A program made the translations under genes and the position numbers. Under the pieces are notes generated by a model. That model was not told the origin of the DNA. It saw nothing but the letters and a program-made list of their open reading frames with translations, and ran no database searches. From Rhodothermaceae bacterium (lineage in GTDB: Bacteria > Bacteroidota > Rhodothermia > Rhodothermales > Bin80), in assembly GCA_009838195.1 (NCBI GenBank), contig VXSC01000008.1, forward strand, positions 1 to 64,000: 64,000 bases of DNA, read 5' to 3'. Positions 9,864 to 19,424 of the stretch are shown here, in pieces (position 1 is the first letter of the stretch; each line of letters starts with the position of its first letter).

Positions 9864-11783
9864 CTACTTTACAAGAACCATCCGTCTTGCATGTCTAAAC
9901 TGGCCCCACTCCAAGGTGTAGATATACTGACCACTTGCAACTGCCATCCCACTATCCCCCAGTCCATTCCAATCGACGGAGTGCGTACCCTGAGCGTAGT
10001 TCTCGTCATTGATCAGAGTTCGAACCAGGCGTCCCGTCATATCATAAATTCTGACACTGATACGCTTATCCACTGGAAGCGTAAATGAGAATGTCGTGGA
10101 CGGATTGAACGGATTGGGATAATTCGAATGCAGCTCAAAATCAGTGGGAATAATCACCCTGTCATTTGAAATACGAGTAGCGATTCCATCACCCGAAAGA
10201 ATACGCAGGAACGCCCGCCCGGGATTGGGAGCGGCAGATGTGGTTGTACGGGTGTACGTTGAGTCAGCAGGATTGAAAACTTCGCTGATTACAAAGACAC
10301 TATCGGAAACCGCTTGGAAATTCATTGCAACCTCGTTTTGCCCATCCCCATCTACGTCTCCCAAGTAAGCAAATTGATGTGCGGCTCCACCCGATCCTTC
10401 AAGATAAGTCGTCATGGTTCCCGCGCTGTCGCGGTTGACCGTATTAAACATCAACTCAGATGGAATCGGGAATTCGACATTCCGCACCGAGTAGTTCGCT
10501 GGGTCTTCCACATCGTCCCCACCATTGAAGTCTACTATTGTGACCCATCTGGGGGCAGCCCCAGTTTCCCAGGCTGATGGAGGATAGCCTGGGCCTGTTC
10601 CAATCAATTCTGGAATCCCGTCCATATCAATATCACCGGATGTGATCCCCCAGCCTATTGCATTCTCAACAATCGGATAGACTGCATTATTCATACTTAA
10701 ATCAGCACCGGTTGTATCTGGAGTAAAGTGAATCTCCAATGGATTCTCGCCAGCTTCATAGTTGATTAGAGCCACTCTGCGAGTGTTGAAATCTGGGCAA
10801 TAAACCTCATCATCTCCATTCCCATCCATATCCACTGCCGTGCACCCAAACAAGGAGACCGTGTCGCCAGGACCTAATCTCGCGTAGGCATTATCCCCTA
10901 CAGGACTTGCGTACAAGTTAGGAGCGAGTACATCAACATTTGAAAAATTCAAATTATTCCAACTCTGCAGTACAATCTCGTAGGTTCCGTCTCCATCCAA
11001 ATCGGCCGGAAGGATGTCGTATGCACTACCGCCTCCGCGATTAACTGGATCATAATCTTCCGAACTCCTACTGCTCCATCTCGCTTCTTGTGTCCATGTT
11101 GCAAGCGGCGTACCTAGGTCATTTGCGGTGACTACATACCAGCTATCGTAAGCATTGTTACTCCCATTATTTCCAAAGAGCAACTCTTGGATACCGTCTC
11201 CGTCCACATCAGCCATATTGATCTGTTCAGTTCTCCACCGATCAGGAAGATCTCCATCAAAATCCCAGAGACTGGGCAGCCCACTAAATTCATTATTACC
11301 CGTGGCTTCCATGGCAGCGAGTCGTGGTCCAGCAAAAAATGTTTTGATGATGTTATCATCCGCAATCCCATACCCTACAAAAAGGAAAATTTCTCCCATA
11401 CCATCACCGTCCAAATCTCCTGCTCCGACTCCTCTAGCATTATTCGCAGTTCCTGAAGTAGGCTCCAGCGGTGGGGAAGAGTAAATCAACTCCCAAGTGT
11501 CTACACCAATACTTTCAAGTACGTGCACACGGCCACCCCCTGAATAATCACTAAGAACAACTTCCATTTGTCCATCACCGTCCAAATCGACCGGGCCAGC
11601 AATACTTCTAGCACCAGAATGAATACCAGGTATGTAAGCAGGCGCGTCATAGTCAAGAGTCAATATCTGACCAGCAAACCCCTCTGACTGGCTGGGCTTC
11701 CACTCAAAGTCAACTTTTTGAGCAATTGCAGGAGCTACACAAAAAAGCAGAAGGGAAAAGAATAGTAAAGTGTTTCTGTACAT
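9864..11783 (-). CDS. FG-GAP/VCBS-repeat surface protein with T9SS sorting domain
   Basis: 639 residues with signal peptide (ends AIAQ). Repeated acidic loops such as DLDGDGQMEVVL, DLDGDGMGEIFL, DVDGDGIQELLF, DLDGDGTYEIVL, DIDMDGIPELIG and DVDGDGQNEVAM are FG-GAP/VCBS calcium-binding blades of an integrin-like beta-propeller. The C-terminus has NYPNPFNPSTTFSFTLP and GQYIYTLEWG, a textbook type A T9SS sorting domain. The protein is therefore probably displayed on the cell surface and may bind ligands or other cells; no enzyme signature is seen. It is the first gene of the minus-strand surface cluster, separated from the TonB receptor by a strong hairpin, so it may be a separate transcript. Confidence 0.85.
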   Translation of the reverse strand: MYRNTLLFFSLLLFCVAPAIAQKVDFEWKPSQSEGFAGQILTLDYDAPAYIPGIHSGARSIAGPVDLDGDGQMEVVLSDYSGGGRVHVLESIGVDTWELIYSSPPLEPTSGTANNARGVGAGDLDGDGMGEIFLFVGYGIADDNIIKTFFAGPRLAAMEATGNNEFSGLPSLWDFDGDLPDRWRTEQINMADVDGDGIQELLFGNNGSNNAYDSWYVVTANDLGTPLATWTQEARWSSRSSEDYDPVNRGGGSAYDILPADLDGDGTYEIVLQSWNNLNFSNVDVLAPNLYASPVGDNAYARLGPGDTVSLFGCTAVDMDGNGDDEVYCPDFNTRRVALINYEAGENPLEIHFTPDTTGADLSMNNAVYPIVENAIGWGITSGDIDMDGIPELIGTGPGYPPSAWETGAAPRWVTIVDFNGGDDVEDPANYSVRNVEFPIPSELMFNTVNRDSAGTMTTYLEGSGGAAHQFAYLGDVDGDGQNEVAMNFQAVSDSVFVISEVFNPADSTYTRTTTSAAPNPGRAFLRILSGDGIATRISNDRVIIPTDFELHSNYPNPFNPSTTFSFTLPVDKRISVRIYDMTGRLVRTLINDENYAQGTHSVDWNGLGDSGMAVASGQYIYTLEWGQFRHARRMVLVK

Positions 11784-12067
11784 GTGATTTCGTGATTTAA
11801 TTATAGATGTTCAGGCTGCAGCCCAAGGCACTCTCTGACTTCGACTGGCAATCCCAATGGCTCAACGCGTCAATATAAGCAATCTCGTAACAATTGTGGC
11901 CATGTACATCCTAAGGCTATGCATAGCTGCGTACAGGTTCTTCATACTCTACTTACTGCACGATTTTCAAGTAGCATTTTGACCCATCCAAATTCGTCCA
12001 AGCACTATTACCCTTTGAGAGTTCGCTAAAATTCTCTTACCTTTTGCCTCATCTGATCAATCCTTAT
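11784..12067. other. Divergent intergenic region
   Basis: A 284-base gap between the divergently transcribed FG-GAP gene (minus) and the MetE-like gene (plus). It must hold promoters for both. I see no convincing hairpin, riboswitch core or small gene. A TTG at 12044 in frame with the MetE-like gene is not taken as its start. Confidence 0.5.
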
Positions 12068-13084
12068 ATGATGCTGACGACTAGTGTAATCGGTAGCTAT
12101 GCCATCCCCTCTTGGCTCATTAGCTCAATTGAAGCGATGAAACGCGGCGAATATGGTCCGTTGGACATTCAGGAGACGCTTGATGACGCGGTGGATATGG
12201 CACTTCGGGACCAAGAAGAAGCAGGTATTGATATCGTGAGTGATGGAGAAATGCGCCGATTTGGCTTCTTTACTGCTGGCTTTTATGAGCGACTGGATGG
12301 GTTACGTGCTCTTGAACCGCTTCGAAAACTGGGGCCGGGAGGACACGACCAGCGCGAGCGCTATGAAGCTGTCGAACCATTCTCCGCACCCAATGGACTT
12401 GGACTGGTTGATGAGTTTCTGTATTCAAGCATTCGCACTGATCGGCCCTTAAAAGTCACCTGCCCTGGCCCCTATACACTCGCAGGACGGATCCAGACCG
12501 GGGGAATCTATGCTGACCGCATGGCGGTGTCTGCCCGTTTTTCCGAAATCATCAATTCTGAACTGAAGGCTGTGGTTGAGGTTGGTGCCACTTTTATTCA
12601 ACTGGATGAGCCATCCGCTGCAGTCCATAAAGATGCGCCAGGTAAACATGTTGAACTCTTTAATCAATGCGTCGAGGGTGTAGACGCAGAAATCGGACTT
12701 CACCTATGCTTTGGTAACTATATCGGTCGCCCAGTTGCTCATCGGACATACGCTCCCCTCTTCCCACGTATCCTTGACATTGCAGCAGGGGAGATTCATC
12801 TGGAATTTGCCAACCGGGAAATGGCAGAATTAGAACTTGCTGGCGAAATTGCTGCCACTGGCCGGAAGGTCGCCGCGGGCGTCATTGACGTAAAAAATTA
12901 CTTTATCGAGACACCGGAAATTGTCGCTGATCGAATCCGTCAAGTCTTACAACATGTACCTGCAGAACAGTTGGTGCTTGCTCCAGACTGTGGTTTCAGT
13001 GAAACTGCGCGCTGGGCGGCACGTGCGAAGATGCATGCCCTCGTTGAAGGTACACGCATAGTCAGATCTGAATTGGGTGTATAG
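12068..13084 (+). CDS. MetE-core-like zinc methyltransferase (cobalamin-independent methionine synthase C-terminal family)
   Basis: 338 residues from the ATG at 12068 (another ATG follows directly at 12071; an upstream TTG at 12044 would add 8 residues). The protein matches only the C-terminal catalytic barrel of MetE and lacks the N-terminal half. Probable zinc ligands are all visible: H212 and C214 (LHLCFGN), E246 (HLEFANRE) and C308 (APDCGFSE). The N-terminal TTSVIGSY is also typical. It should transfer a methyl group to a thiol such as homocysteine. The methyl donor is uncertain, because short core-MetE proteins in other bacteria use donors other than polyglutamyl-methyl-tetrahydrofolate. 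It stands alone on the plus strand. Confidence 0.8.
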   Translation: MMLTTSVIGSYAIPSWLISSIEAMKRGEYGPLDIQETLDDAVDMALRDQEEAGIDIVSDGEMRRFGFFTAGFYERLDGLRALEPLRKLGPGGHDQRERYEAVEPFSAPNGLGLVDEFLYSSIRTDRPLKVTCPGPYTLAGRIQTGGIYADRMAVSARFSEIINSELKAVVEVGATFIQLDEPSAAVHKDAPGKHVELFNQCVEGVDAEIGLHLCFGNYIGRPVAHRTYAPLFPRILDIAAGEIHLEFANREMAELELAGEIAATGRKVAAGVIDVKNYFIETPEIVADRIRQVLQHVPAEQLVLAPDCGFSETARWAARAKMHALVEGTRIVRSELGV

Positions 13085-13140
13085 CAGTTTTGTAATAGGG
13101 TGTCACGATTCGTATTGAGTGGCAAGAAACCATAGATAGA

Positions 13141-13959
13141 ATGCCAAAAAATCAGAAAACAGGTTCTCGGAGCATGATGATCGTAATTGCGATGATGATC
13201 GGTGTTTCCGAGATCGCAGTCGCGCAGAATAAAAGTTTCTACGCAGGCACTTTCGTCGGAACTGAGCACGTTAACTTTGAACATGCAAAAACCGTGGACA
13301 ATACGGATGTACCGGCGAATTATTTGCAGAGAGGAAATATCTACAGTACGAGCGCTTCAGCGAGCGAATCAGGTTTTAGTACGGGATTTCTCGTCGGCTA
13401 CCGCCTAGATTTGGACCCAAGCAACACCTTTGACATAGGCCTTGAGATTGATGTGCAATTCCACGGCGGCGCGGCAAACGGTATGTTTCCCGGAGACGGA
13501 CAATCCAATAGTAGAACCCAGTATGGAGAGGCTTGGCCCGACAAGTGGAGTGTGAAGAGAAATAACAGCTATGGTGCGGCATTGATGTTCCGTGTGAGCC
13601 CCTCGTTCATGGTTTCGCTTCTTGGCGCGGATACCGGTATTTACATTCTCGGCAGAGTACGCCGCTTGGATGCAGATTTAATTGTCAACTACGACGGGTG
13701 CTTTAATCCGCTTGAACTTTGCGGGCCGGGGGAGTTTGATCCAGGTACCGATTCCCATGACGAAACATTCTACACATTTACTGTAGGCGCGGGAATCGAA
13801 AAGATGATCGGAGATCGGCTAGGGGTCCGCGGCGAATTGCACCACACACAGTACGGAAAAGAAGAATGGGAAGCCTTTTCGGGGGAAGAAGCCAGGGTTC
13901 CCATATCACTTGATGGAAGTGAAACCGGGTTTTCCGTAAAAGCGATTCTCTACTTCTGA
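13141..13959 (+). CDS. Predicted outer-membrane beta-barrel protein
   Basis: 272 residues with a signal peptide (hydrophobic MMIVIAMMIGVSEIAVAQ). The mature part alternates hydrophobic and polar residues and has strand-turn-strand spacing, for example FYAGTFVGTEH, FSTGFLVGYRLDL and GVRGELHHTQYG. It ends with FSVKAILYF, a terminal aromatic residue typical of BAM-inserted barrels. It resembles the 8-10-stranded OmpA/OmpW-like 'outer membrane beta-barrel' families but I do not recognise a specific one. Two cysteines in the segment CFNPLELCGPG may form a loop disulfide. It begins 56 bases after the methyltransferase stop, so it could be co-transcribed, but functional linkage is unclear. Confidence 0.65.
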   Translation: MPKNQKTGSRSMMIVIAMMIGVSEIAVAQNKSFYAGTFVGTEHVNFEHAKTVDNTDVPANYLQRGNIYSTSASASESGFSTGFLVGYRLDLDPSNTFDIGLEIDVQFHGGAANGMFPGDGQSNSRTQYGEAWPDKWSVKRNNSYGAALMFRVSPSFMVSLLGADTGIYILGRVRRLDADLIVNYDGCFNPLELCGPGEFDPGTDSHDETFYTFTVGAGIEKMIGDRLGVRGELHHTQYGKEEWEAFSGEEARVPISLDGSETGFSVKAILYF

Positions 13960-14301
13960 TTCAGTTCTCAGGCGTATTTCCGTTTAACCTCGCGGTGATC
14001 TGTTAGTAGCTTCTATTTCACCAACTTGCAGCTAAAGAGGGGATTGTCGAATCAAGCCCAGGCGAAGAGTATCCCCTCCATTCATGTTCGCGCTCCACAG
14101 ACCAACATCGTCCTGATTTCCCTGAAATTCAACGACATTGGAATCGTTGATCCCCCGTAAGAACCTCAACTTGATCAGGTCTCCAACGCTGTTCCCGGTC
14201 TGTATCTCTTTATTTAATTGAAGCCTCGACGAGTTGAACTTAAGCGTGAGATGTTGGGAAGGGCGCGAGGCCACGCATTCTGCGGTTCATCCAAAATATT
14301 T
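13960..14301. other. Intergenic region with a doubtful minus-strand 80-codon frame
   Basis: Between the barrel gene and the repeat array there is no confident gene. A minus-strand open frame at 14032-14274 begins with GTG and encodes 80 residues of balanced composition (contains NMNGGDTLRLGL). It has no recognisable domain or obvious ribosome-binding site, and may be the decayed tail of a larger gene. Confidence 0.3.
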
Positions 14302-14517
14302 TTGACAATCTGCCGGAGGGTATATTGACAATTTTCCGAAATACTTGCTGACAATCTGCCGAAGACCATTACATTGTTCTAATATACCGTATATCCGTGT
14401 ATGGAGCCTATCAAAAGAATCAAACCGGCATTCGGTACTGAACTTCTCTGGTGAACTAATTATTCATAGAATCGTTAATTGACAATCTGCCGAAATTATT
14501 TTGACAATTTGCCGATA
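14302..14517. repeat. Five-copy TTGACAATCTGCCGA-type repeat upstream of the AAA ATPase gene
   Basis: Near-identical 15-16-bp units begin at 14302 (TTGACAATCTGCCGG), 14325 (TTGACAATTTTCCGA), 14348 (CTGACAATCTGCCGA), 14479 (TTGACAATCTGCCGA) and 14501 (TTGACAATTTGCCGA). Spacing within the two groups is 22-23 bases, about two helical turns, so a protein would meet them on one face of the DNA. Each unit carries a TTGACA hexamer. The array ends about 70 bases before the ATPase start, fitting operator or iteron-like sites. Similar GACAATCTG strings at ~14615 and ~14680 lie inside the gene and encode Arg-Gln-Ser. Confidence 0.7.
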
Positions 14518-14589
14518 ACACTATCAACGATATCAACACGAAAATATAATTCAACGTCTGCTGTATGATTCGCTGAAAATCTACCACAA

Positions 14590-15849
14590 ATGACTACACA
14601 AAAATTTATTCCTCGACAATCTGAACAGTATCTTGCCGAGTTAATTCCACACTCGCCAGTTGTATTAATTCATGGCCCTCGACAATCTGGCAAGACAACC
14701 TTGGCAAAACTGATTGGTGACCGACTCGGATATTCCTATTATACATTCGACAACTCGAAAACCCTAACAGCAGTGCAAAGCGACCCGACGGGGTTTATGA
14801 ATGCACTCCCAAACCGCGTCATACTTGATGAAATTCAGCTTGTCCCAGAGCTATTCCGACTACTAAAACTGTCTGTGGACCGTCAGCGAAGGAATGGTCA
14901 ATTTATCCTGACTGGTTCAACCAATGTCCTTTATCTACCTGGGTTGATGGATGCGCTCACTGGTCGCATGCTCATCGTTCGCCTACATCCTCTGTCTCAA
15001 GTGGAAATTGAACAAACCAAATCGGTCCCTTTCCTCGAGCGATTGTTTACGGGAGATTTCCGAATGAGCCAATTCGAGCCTCTTGGAAGTAATCTAGCAG
15101 ATCGAATTGTGGCTGGTGGCTATCCCCCTGCTCTGGCGATCCCTGTAGATAGCATACGCTCTTCTTGGTACAATAGCTATGTCGTCAGCTTGGTTCAGAA
15201 TGATATTTCTGGGCAGCTGAAGGTTCATTCTCCTGAATCGATTCCCAGTTTACTTACTGTTGCAGCCAGTTTATCTGCACAACTGTTTAACGTGTCCGCT
15301 ATCGCAGCAAGATTGCAAATGAATCGCAATACGGTTCGGCATTACTTGGCAATTCTGGAGCGCCAATTCCTGATCAAGAGACTGCCACCCTGGTACAGCA
15401 ACCGCATGAAAAGGATGACCAAGACTCCCAAAATTCATATCGGCGACACTGGCCTTGCATGTTCACTATTGAATGTTGATGCAAATGATTTACTGAATGA
15501 CCGTAGCCTCCTGGGTCAACTCGTAGAGTCGTTTGTCTTTCAGGAATTGAGACGACAAGTCAGCTCATCGGGCAAACCATACAAGTTCTATCATTTTCGA
15601 GACCGTGACGGGATTGAAGCAGACATGATCATTGAACTGGGAGGCTCCAAATTAGCCGCCATTGAAATAAAGGCGGGGGCTTCGATAATTAGTTCCGATT
15701 TCAAAGTACTACGCAAGATTAAGGCAGCTCATGAAGATAGATTCACGTTTGGTGCACTGCTGTATGACGGAGAACTTTGTGCAAGTTTTGGGAATGGGAT
15801 GTTTGCCGTCCCTATCCGCATGCTCTGGGAAACCGACTCAAAACCGTGA
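14590..15849 (+). CDS. AAA-14 / DUF4143 family ATPase
   Basis: 419 residues. The N-terminal ATPase has Walker A GPRQSGKTT at residues 29-37, Walker B VILDE at 77-81 and a sensor-1 LTGST at 107-111. A winged-helix-like segment follows in the middle (INAARLQMNRNTVRHYL-like, residues ~235-255). The C-terminal DUF4143 domain contains IEADMIIEL and AAIEIKAG, the D...ExK pattern of the PD-(D/E)xK nuclease-like fold. Members of this family are abundant in Bacteroidota and archaea, often solitary and mobile in distribution, and their cellular role is unsettled (possibly linked to toxin-antitoxin or defence). The gene is flanked by non-coding DNA on both sides and preceded by the repeat array. That isolated setting suggests horizontal acquisition (inference). 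Confidence 0.85.
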   Translation: MTTQKFIPRQSEQYLAELIPHSPVVLIHGPRQSGKTTLAKLIGDRLGYSYYTFDNSKTLTAVQSDPTGFMNALPNRVILDEIQLVPELFRLLKLSVDRQRRNGQFILTGSTNVLYLPGLMDALTGRMLIVRLHPLSQVEIEQTKSVPFLERLFTGDFRMSQFEPLGSNLADRIVAGGYPPALAIPVDSIRSSWYNSYVVSLVQNDISGQLKVHSPESIPSLLTVAASLSAQLFNVSAIAARLQMNRNTVRHYLAILERQFLIKRLPPWYSNRMKRMTKTPKIHIGDTGLACSLLNVDANDLLNDRSLLGQLVESFVFQELRRQVSSSGKPYKFYHFRDRDGIEADMIIELGGSKLAAIEIKAGASIISSDFKVLRKIKAAHEDRFTFGALLYDGELCASFGNGMFAVPIRMLWETDSKP

Positions 15850-16110
15850 AGTAGTCAAGATGAGAAGAATTCATATCCACTCAGGGGGCGCTACCGCTAA
15901 AGCTGTACGAAGTCTTTTCCGGGGGTGTGCCATTCTTAGTGGAGGTTCGTCAAGTTAGGGTTTTGGGACTAGGGTTGCCCACCTAAGCTCCACCAAAAAT
16001 GACACCTCCCCGTGTGAAATAAGGGATCAATTAGTGAGAGAATTCGTCATGTGATTTGTGCACATGTTGGAGGTTCATCGGGGTGCTGGGGGATTTTCGC
16101 ACGGATACGA
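15850..16110. other. Intergenic region between convergent genes
   Basis: 261 bases between the convergent ATPase and beta-propeller genes. TGGAGGTTC occurs at about 15941 and again at about 16069, and CTTAGTGGAG near 15937 is roughly mirrored by CTAAGCTCCACC near 15984, a weak imperfect inverted pair. No gene, tRNA or clear terminator is visible. Confidence 0.35.
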
Positions 16111-17472
16111 TTAATGGGTCCGTACAAGCGTTTCGGTGGCCACTACCTGACTATCAATCATCAGCCGACTGAAATAAGCCCCCGCCGGCAACTGGTCAGC
16201 TTCCCATACAACGCGATGCTCTCCGGCTGACCGTAGACCAGACACCGGATGGGCAACCTCACGACCCAATGCATCATAGATCGCCAGAGATACTTGCTGA
16301 GTCCGTTCAAGCGCAAAAGTGAGTGTGGTGAAGTCATTAAAGGGGTTCGGATAGGCTGGTGACAAACTTACAACTTGAGGCACGCCAATTTCATCCACGG
16401 CTGTAGCCTGAGGGGATCTATGCAAGACGAAATGCGCTGGAGCAATGCCCGCAGTGAATCGACCAACTTCTGACAGGTCATCTCGATTTGCAATCTGAAC
16501 GAAACCGGGTTGTGTAAAGCCTATGAGCGGGTTACTGTCAAATCGACCAATGTAGAACAGGCGCTCAGTCGCATCGTAAGCCAGACCACCCACACTCTCG
16601 GTCCCCGAGAAGGGGATGGACTCCTTGTACATGTTTGTGGTGGCATCAAAAACCAAGACCATCGCACTGTCGCTACGAATCAGAAATATTTCTTCACTCT
16701 CGGGGCTATAATGGGAATCTTGGCCAGGCCCACTTGAGCCGATTTGGTGGCTGAATTCAATGCGATTCAGGATGTCACCGGTTTGCGGATTCAGCACGAC
16801 GGCCGCGCCATTGGTTCTATCGACTATCTGAGTGAAGTCCGAATTCCAGACCGTTTTGCCCGTACAAAATGCCCAGAGATCGCCCTGCTGGTCAACTTCA
16901 AGGTGCCGGGGACCATCACATCCCAAATCGATCGTTTCAATTACCGTATCGGTCCGGGTGTCAATTACCGTAAGCGTAGAGTCACTACCCCATCCTGAGT
17001 TGGCCACGAATGCACGACTGCCCGCCACGGCAATGTCCTCAGGCCTAGAGCCTGTGTCTACAGAGCCGGACACAGTCCGTGACTGCAAATTCAGCACCTT
17101 GACTTTGCCTGGATCCAGTTGCTCAGATACGTAGGCTTTGTCCTGACCAACCACGCTGATATATCGCGGGCTGGCTACCTCACGAATCTGGCCGACACGC
17201 ATATTAGTGGATAAGTCTAAAATATCTACATTGTTTGATGTATTTGATGCGATATAGCCATAATTACCGTGTAGCGTGATGCTTTGGGCGATAGTGCCAA
17301 AGTCAGATAGAACCTGCTCTGCCTGTCTGGTTGATAAATCGTACCATGTAATCGAGGCATTACCGTCAGAAAAATTCCCTTGATTAGCAATGTACACGCC
17401 ATGAATTTCCTGCGCGGAAACCGGTGCGGAGATCAACAACATCAAGGTGCAAAACCGAAAAAACTTGGTCAT
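16111..17472 (-). CDS. T9SS-sorted YncE-like beta-propeller, candidate surface cobalamin-binding protein (BtuG-like)
   Basis: 453 residues. A type I signal peptide ends APVSAQ, with no lipobox cysteine. The body repeats YVTN/YncE-type blades such as VDILDLSTNMRVGQI, VKVLNLQSRTVSGSV and LTVIDTRTDTVIETI. The last ~80 residues (AYPNPFNDFTTLTFALE, GAYFSRLMID) form a type A T9SS sorting domain. The gene starts 12 bases after the BtuB-like receptor and shares its cobalamin riboswitch. In Bacteroides, BtuG is a surface beta-propeller lipoprotein that binds B12 very tightly and hands it to BtuB. The same gene pair and fold point to the same job, with T9SS anchoring replacing the lipid anchor (inference). 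It could alternatively bind another corrinoid or a precursor. Confidence 0.75.
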   Translation of the reverse strand: MTKFFRFCTLMLLISAPVSAQEIHGVYIANQGNFSDGNASITWYDLSTRQAEQVLSDFGTIAQSITLHGNYGYIASNTSNNVDILDLSTNMRVGQIREVASPRYISVVGQDKAYVSEQLDPGKVKVLNLQSRTVSGSVDTGSRPEDIAVAGSRAFVANSGWGSDSTLTVIDTRTDTVIETIDLGCDGPRHLEVDQQGDLWAFCTGKTVWNSDFTQIVDRTNGAAVVLNPQTGDILNRIEFSHQIGSSGPGQDSHYSPESEEIFLIRSDSAMVLVFDATTNMYKESIPFSGTESVGGLAYDATERLFYIGRFDSNPLIGFTQPGFVQIANRDDLSEVGRFTAGIAPAHFVLHRSPQATAVDEIGVPQVVSLSPAYPNPFNDFTTLTFALERTQQVSLAIYDALGREVAHPVSGLRSAGEHRVVWEADQLPAGAYFSRLMIDSQVVATETLVRTH

Positions 17473-17484
17473 TTTTGAGAATAT

Positions 17485-19314
17485 TTAGTGAAAGGTGAGA
17501 GTTAGAACCAGCCGTACTTGCCTCGGAGGCATTGGATTGGCCGGCAGATATTCGTAGCGGGCATCCAGAAGGTTTTCACCGTGGATACCCAAGGAAACAG
17601 GACCCATGTACATCTTCAGTTGGCCGTGTAATAGCCAAAAGGGATCTGATTCCGTAACCGACGTTACCGCAAGTGCGCCAGTGTAATTTGCGGCAATACT
17701 GGCTGCCAAAAACCTCCAGCGAAAGTGTGCGTGGCCTTTGATTGCATTCCGTGGGATAAGCCGCAAGAACAAATCGCTCTTCTGTGCCACACGTATCCAC
17801 ACCAAACCAGCTTGAGCTTTCATCCTCGTAGTAAGCGGCCGTTGAAAATCAACAGAGGTTTCCAGGCCGTAATTAGTCGCACGACTGACGTTCAGCGGTG
17901 CCCAGTACCCGGTCGGCGTGGGCTGCCAAACAATTTGATCGCGCAGCCGGATCATGAAGGTGGTCATTTCAATCTGAAGCCCACCATACAGCCATATCAG
18001 ACCGGCATCGTAAGCCTCACCACGTTCAGGCTTCAGATTTGGATTCCCCCCCGGTAACCAAAACCGGTCATTAAAGGTAGGCATCCTAAATGCCGAGGCT
18101 GCCGTGCCCTTTAGATGGAGGTTGCGTCTCAGACGGACATTTACTCCGAGACTGGGAATGACTGGACTAATCCTTTTTGGTCGGGCATAATGATCCACGC
18201 GCAGGGCTGGGTAAATGGATATCGGCCCCCAGTTACCTATCGCGTGGGCATATATAGCATAACGACGCTCCAAATTACCCTGTCGCAGACTTGGGTGATC
18301 TGCTTGACCAAAACCCGCCTCTACTCCTCCACCCAGTTGCCAGGCGCGGATTGGCGTTAGTTCAATATCGGCCTGGATAGATGATAAAATCGTTCGCCCA
18401 GTGTTATCAATGTGCATACGTGGATTGATGTAACGGAGCGCCCCCGCTTGCACGAGACCCCCGGCCTTCAATGAACCCCACGCCCACTTCCGCCTAACAT
18501 GTGTCCAGACACGCAGATGCTCATCCCACTGGCGCTCACCTGCGGGCAGCGAGGAATTAATGTCCGGCAGCCCACGTTCAGCGTCATTGTACCATGCACT
18601 CACCCGCCATTCGTCATTGGGTCGGGTCCATGTCATTGACCCGAAGATCGAACGTTTTTGTTGGTCGCCTCCTTCGCGGGGTGATTCTTGCGGGGGGAAC
18701 AGTGCACGATTCAGGTAAGGATAGTCACCTCTATACCGATCTATCTCACCTGCCACTGTGCCCGCTAGGCGTCCCTTGCGCATGGTTCCGTAAACGGCAC
18801 CACGACGTTTTCCCCATGCTCCTGTCTCAGCATGTACTGTGATGAGGTTTTCGGAGGATGCTGTTTGAAGGTTTACCACACCGCCAATAGCATCGGTGCC
18901 ATATAGAACTCCACCCGCGCCAGAGGTGACCTCTACCGCATTCAACAGTATCGTTGGCAACAGGGACAGATCCAGTTGTCCAGCTTGTGGGCTTGCGATT
19001 CGGTGGCCATCCAGCAGGACAAGAGTTTGTGAGGCCGTGCCGCCACGCTGAGATAATGTAGATAACCCTCCTACGTAATGTCGCACATACAACGCAGAAC
19101 GTTGGCGCAGTAGATCATCCACGGTCAGCGAGCCAGATTCAATGATGGCACTCCGATCAAGCACCTGCGTCCGTATGGGGGCGTGCACTACAGAAACGGG
19201 CACCCGCAAAGCGGTAACCGTAATCGGAGGAAGCACCACAGTACTATCGGCTACTTGCGCGGCGAAGACCGGAAGCGGCTGAAGTGCACAAAAAAGAAGT
19301 AGGATACGCAGCAT
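17485..19314 (-). CDS. btuB: BtuB-like TonB-dependent cobalamin receptor
   Basis: 609 residues from the ATG at 19314, which starts the signal peptide MLRILLLFCALQPLPVFA. A longer frame from 19395 would run into the riboswitch leader and is rejected. The plug has LPPITVTALRVP, then VDDLLRQRSALYVRHYVGG, TLVLLDGHRI and VLYGTDAIGGVVNL, which are TonB-receptor plug motifs. The barrel ends in LTLTFH. The size is close to E. coli BtuB (~594 mature residues) and smaller than SusC-type receptors. Regulation by the cobalamin riboswitch just upstream is the main reason for assigning B12 or corrinoid transport. The downstream gene encodes the beta-propeller partner. Confidence 0.85.
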   Translation of the reverse strand: MLRILLLFCALQPLPVFAAQVADSTVVLPPITVTALRVPVSVVHAPIRTQVLDRSAIIESGSLTVDDLLRQRSALYVRHYVGGLSTLSQRGGTASQTLVLLDGHRIASPQAGQLDLSLLPTILLNAVEVTSGAGGVLYGTDAIGGVVNLQTASSENLITVHAETGAWGKRRGAVYGTMRKGRLAGTVAGEIDRYRGDYPYLNRALFPPQESPREGGDQQKRSIFGSMTWTRPNDEWRVSAWYNDAERGLPDINSSLPAGERQWDEHLRVWTHVRRKWAWGSLKAGGLVQAGALRYINPRMHIDNTGRTILSSIQADIELTPIRAWQLGGGVEAGFGQADHPSLRQGNLERRYAIYAHAIGNWGPISIYPALRVDHYARPKRISPVIPSLGVNVRLRRNLHLKGTAASAFRMPTFNDRFWLPGGNPNLKPERGEAYDAGLIWLYGGLQIEMTTFMIRLRDQIVWQPTPTGYWAPLNVSRATNYGLETSVDFQRPLTTRMKAQAGLVWIRVAQKSDLFLRLIPRNAIKGHAHFRWRFLAASIAANYTGALAVTSVTESDPFWLLHGQLKMYMGPVSLGIHGENLLDARYEYLPANPMPPRQVRLVLTLTFH

Positions 19315-19424
19315 GTTAGTGCCTGAACCCCAATCAAGAGATCCCGGCCGCCGCGTCAGCTGGTCATCCCAGCAGATGCCGACCACAGACCTCAACGCCC
19401 GGAGGTTGGTGGCGCGTTTTCCCG

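Noticed and set aside
14302-14517. CRISPR array
   Set aside because: Repeats are only 15-16 bp, five copies, with ~7-base gaps or a 115-base gap instead of uniform spacers, and there are no cas genes.
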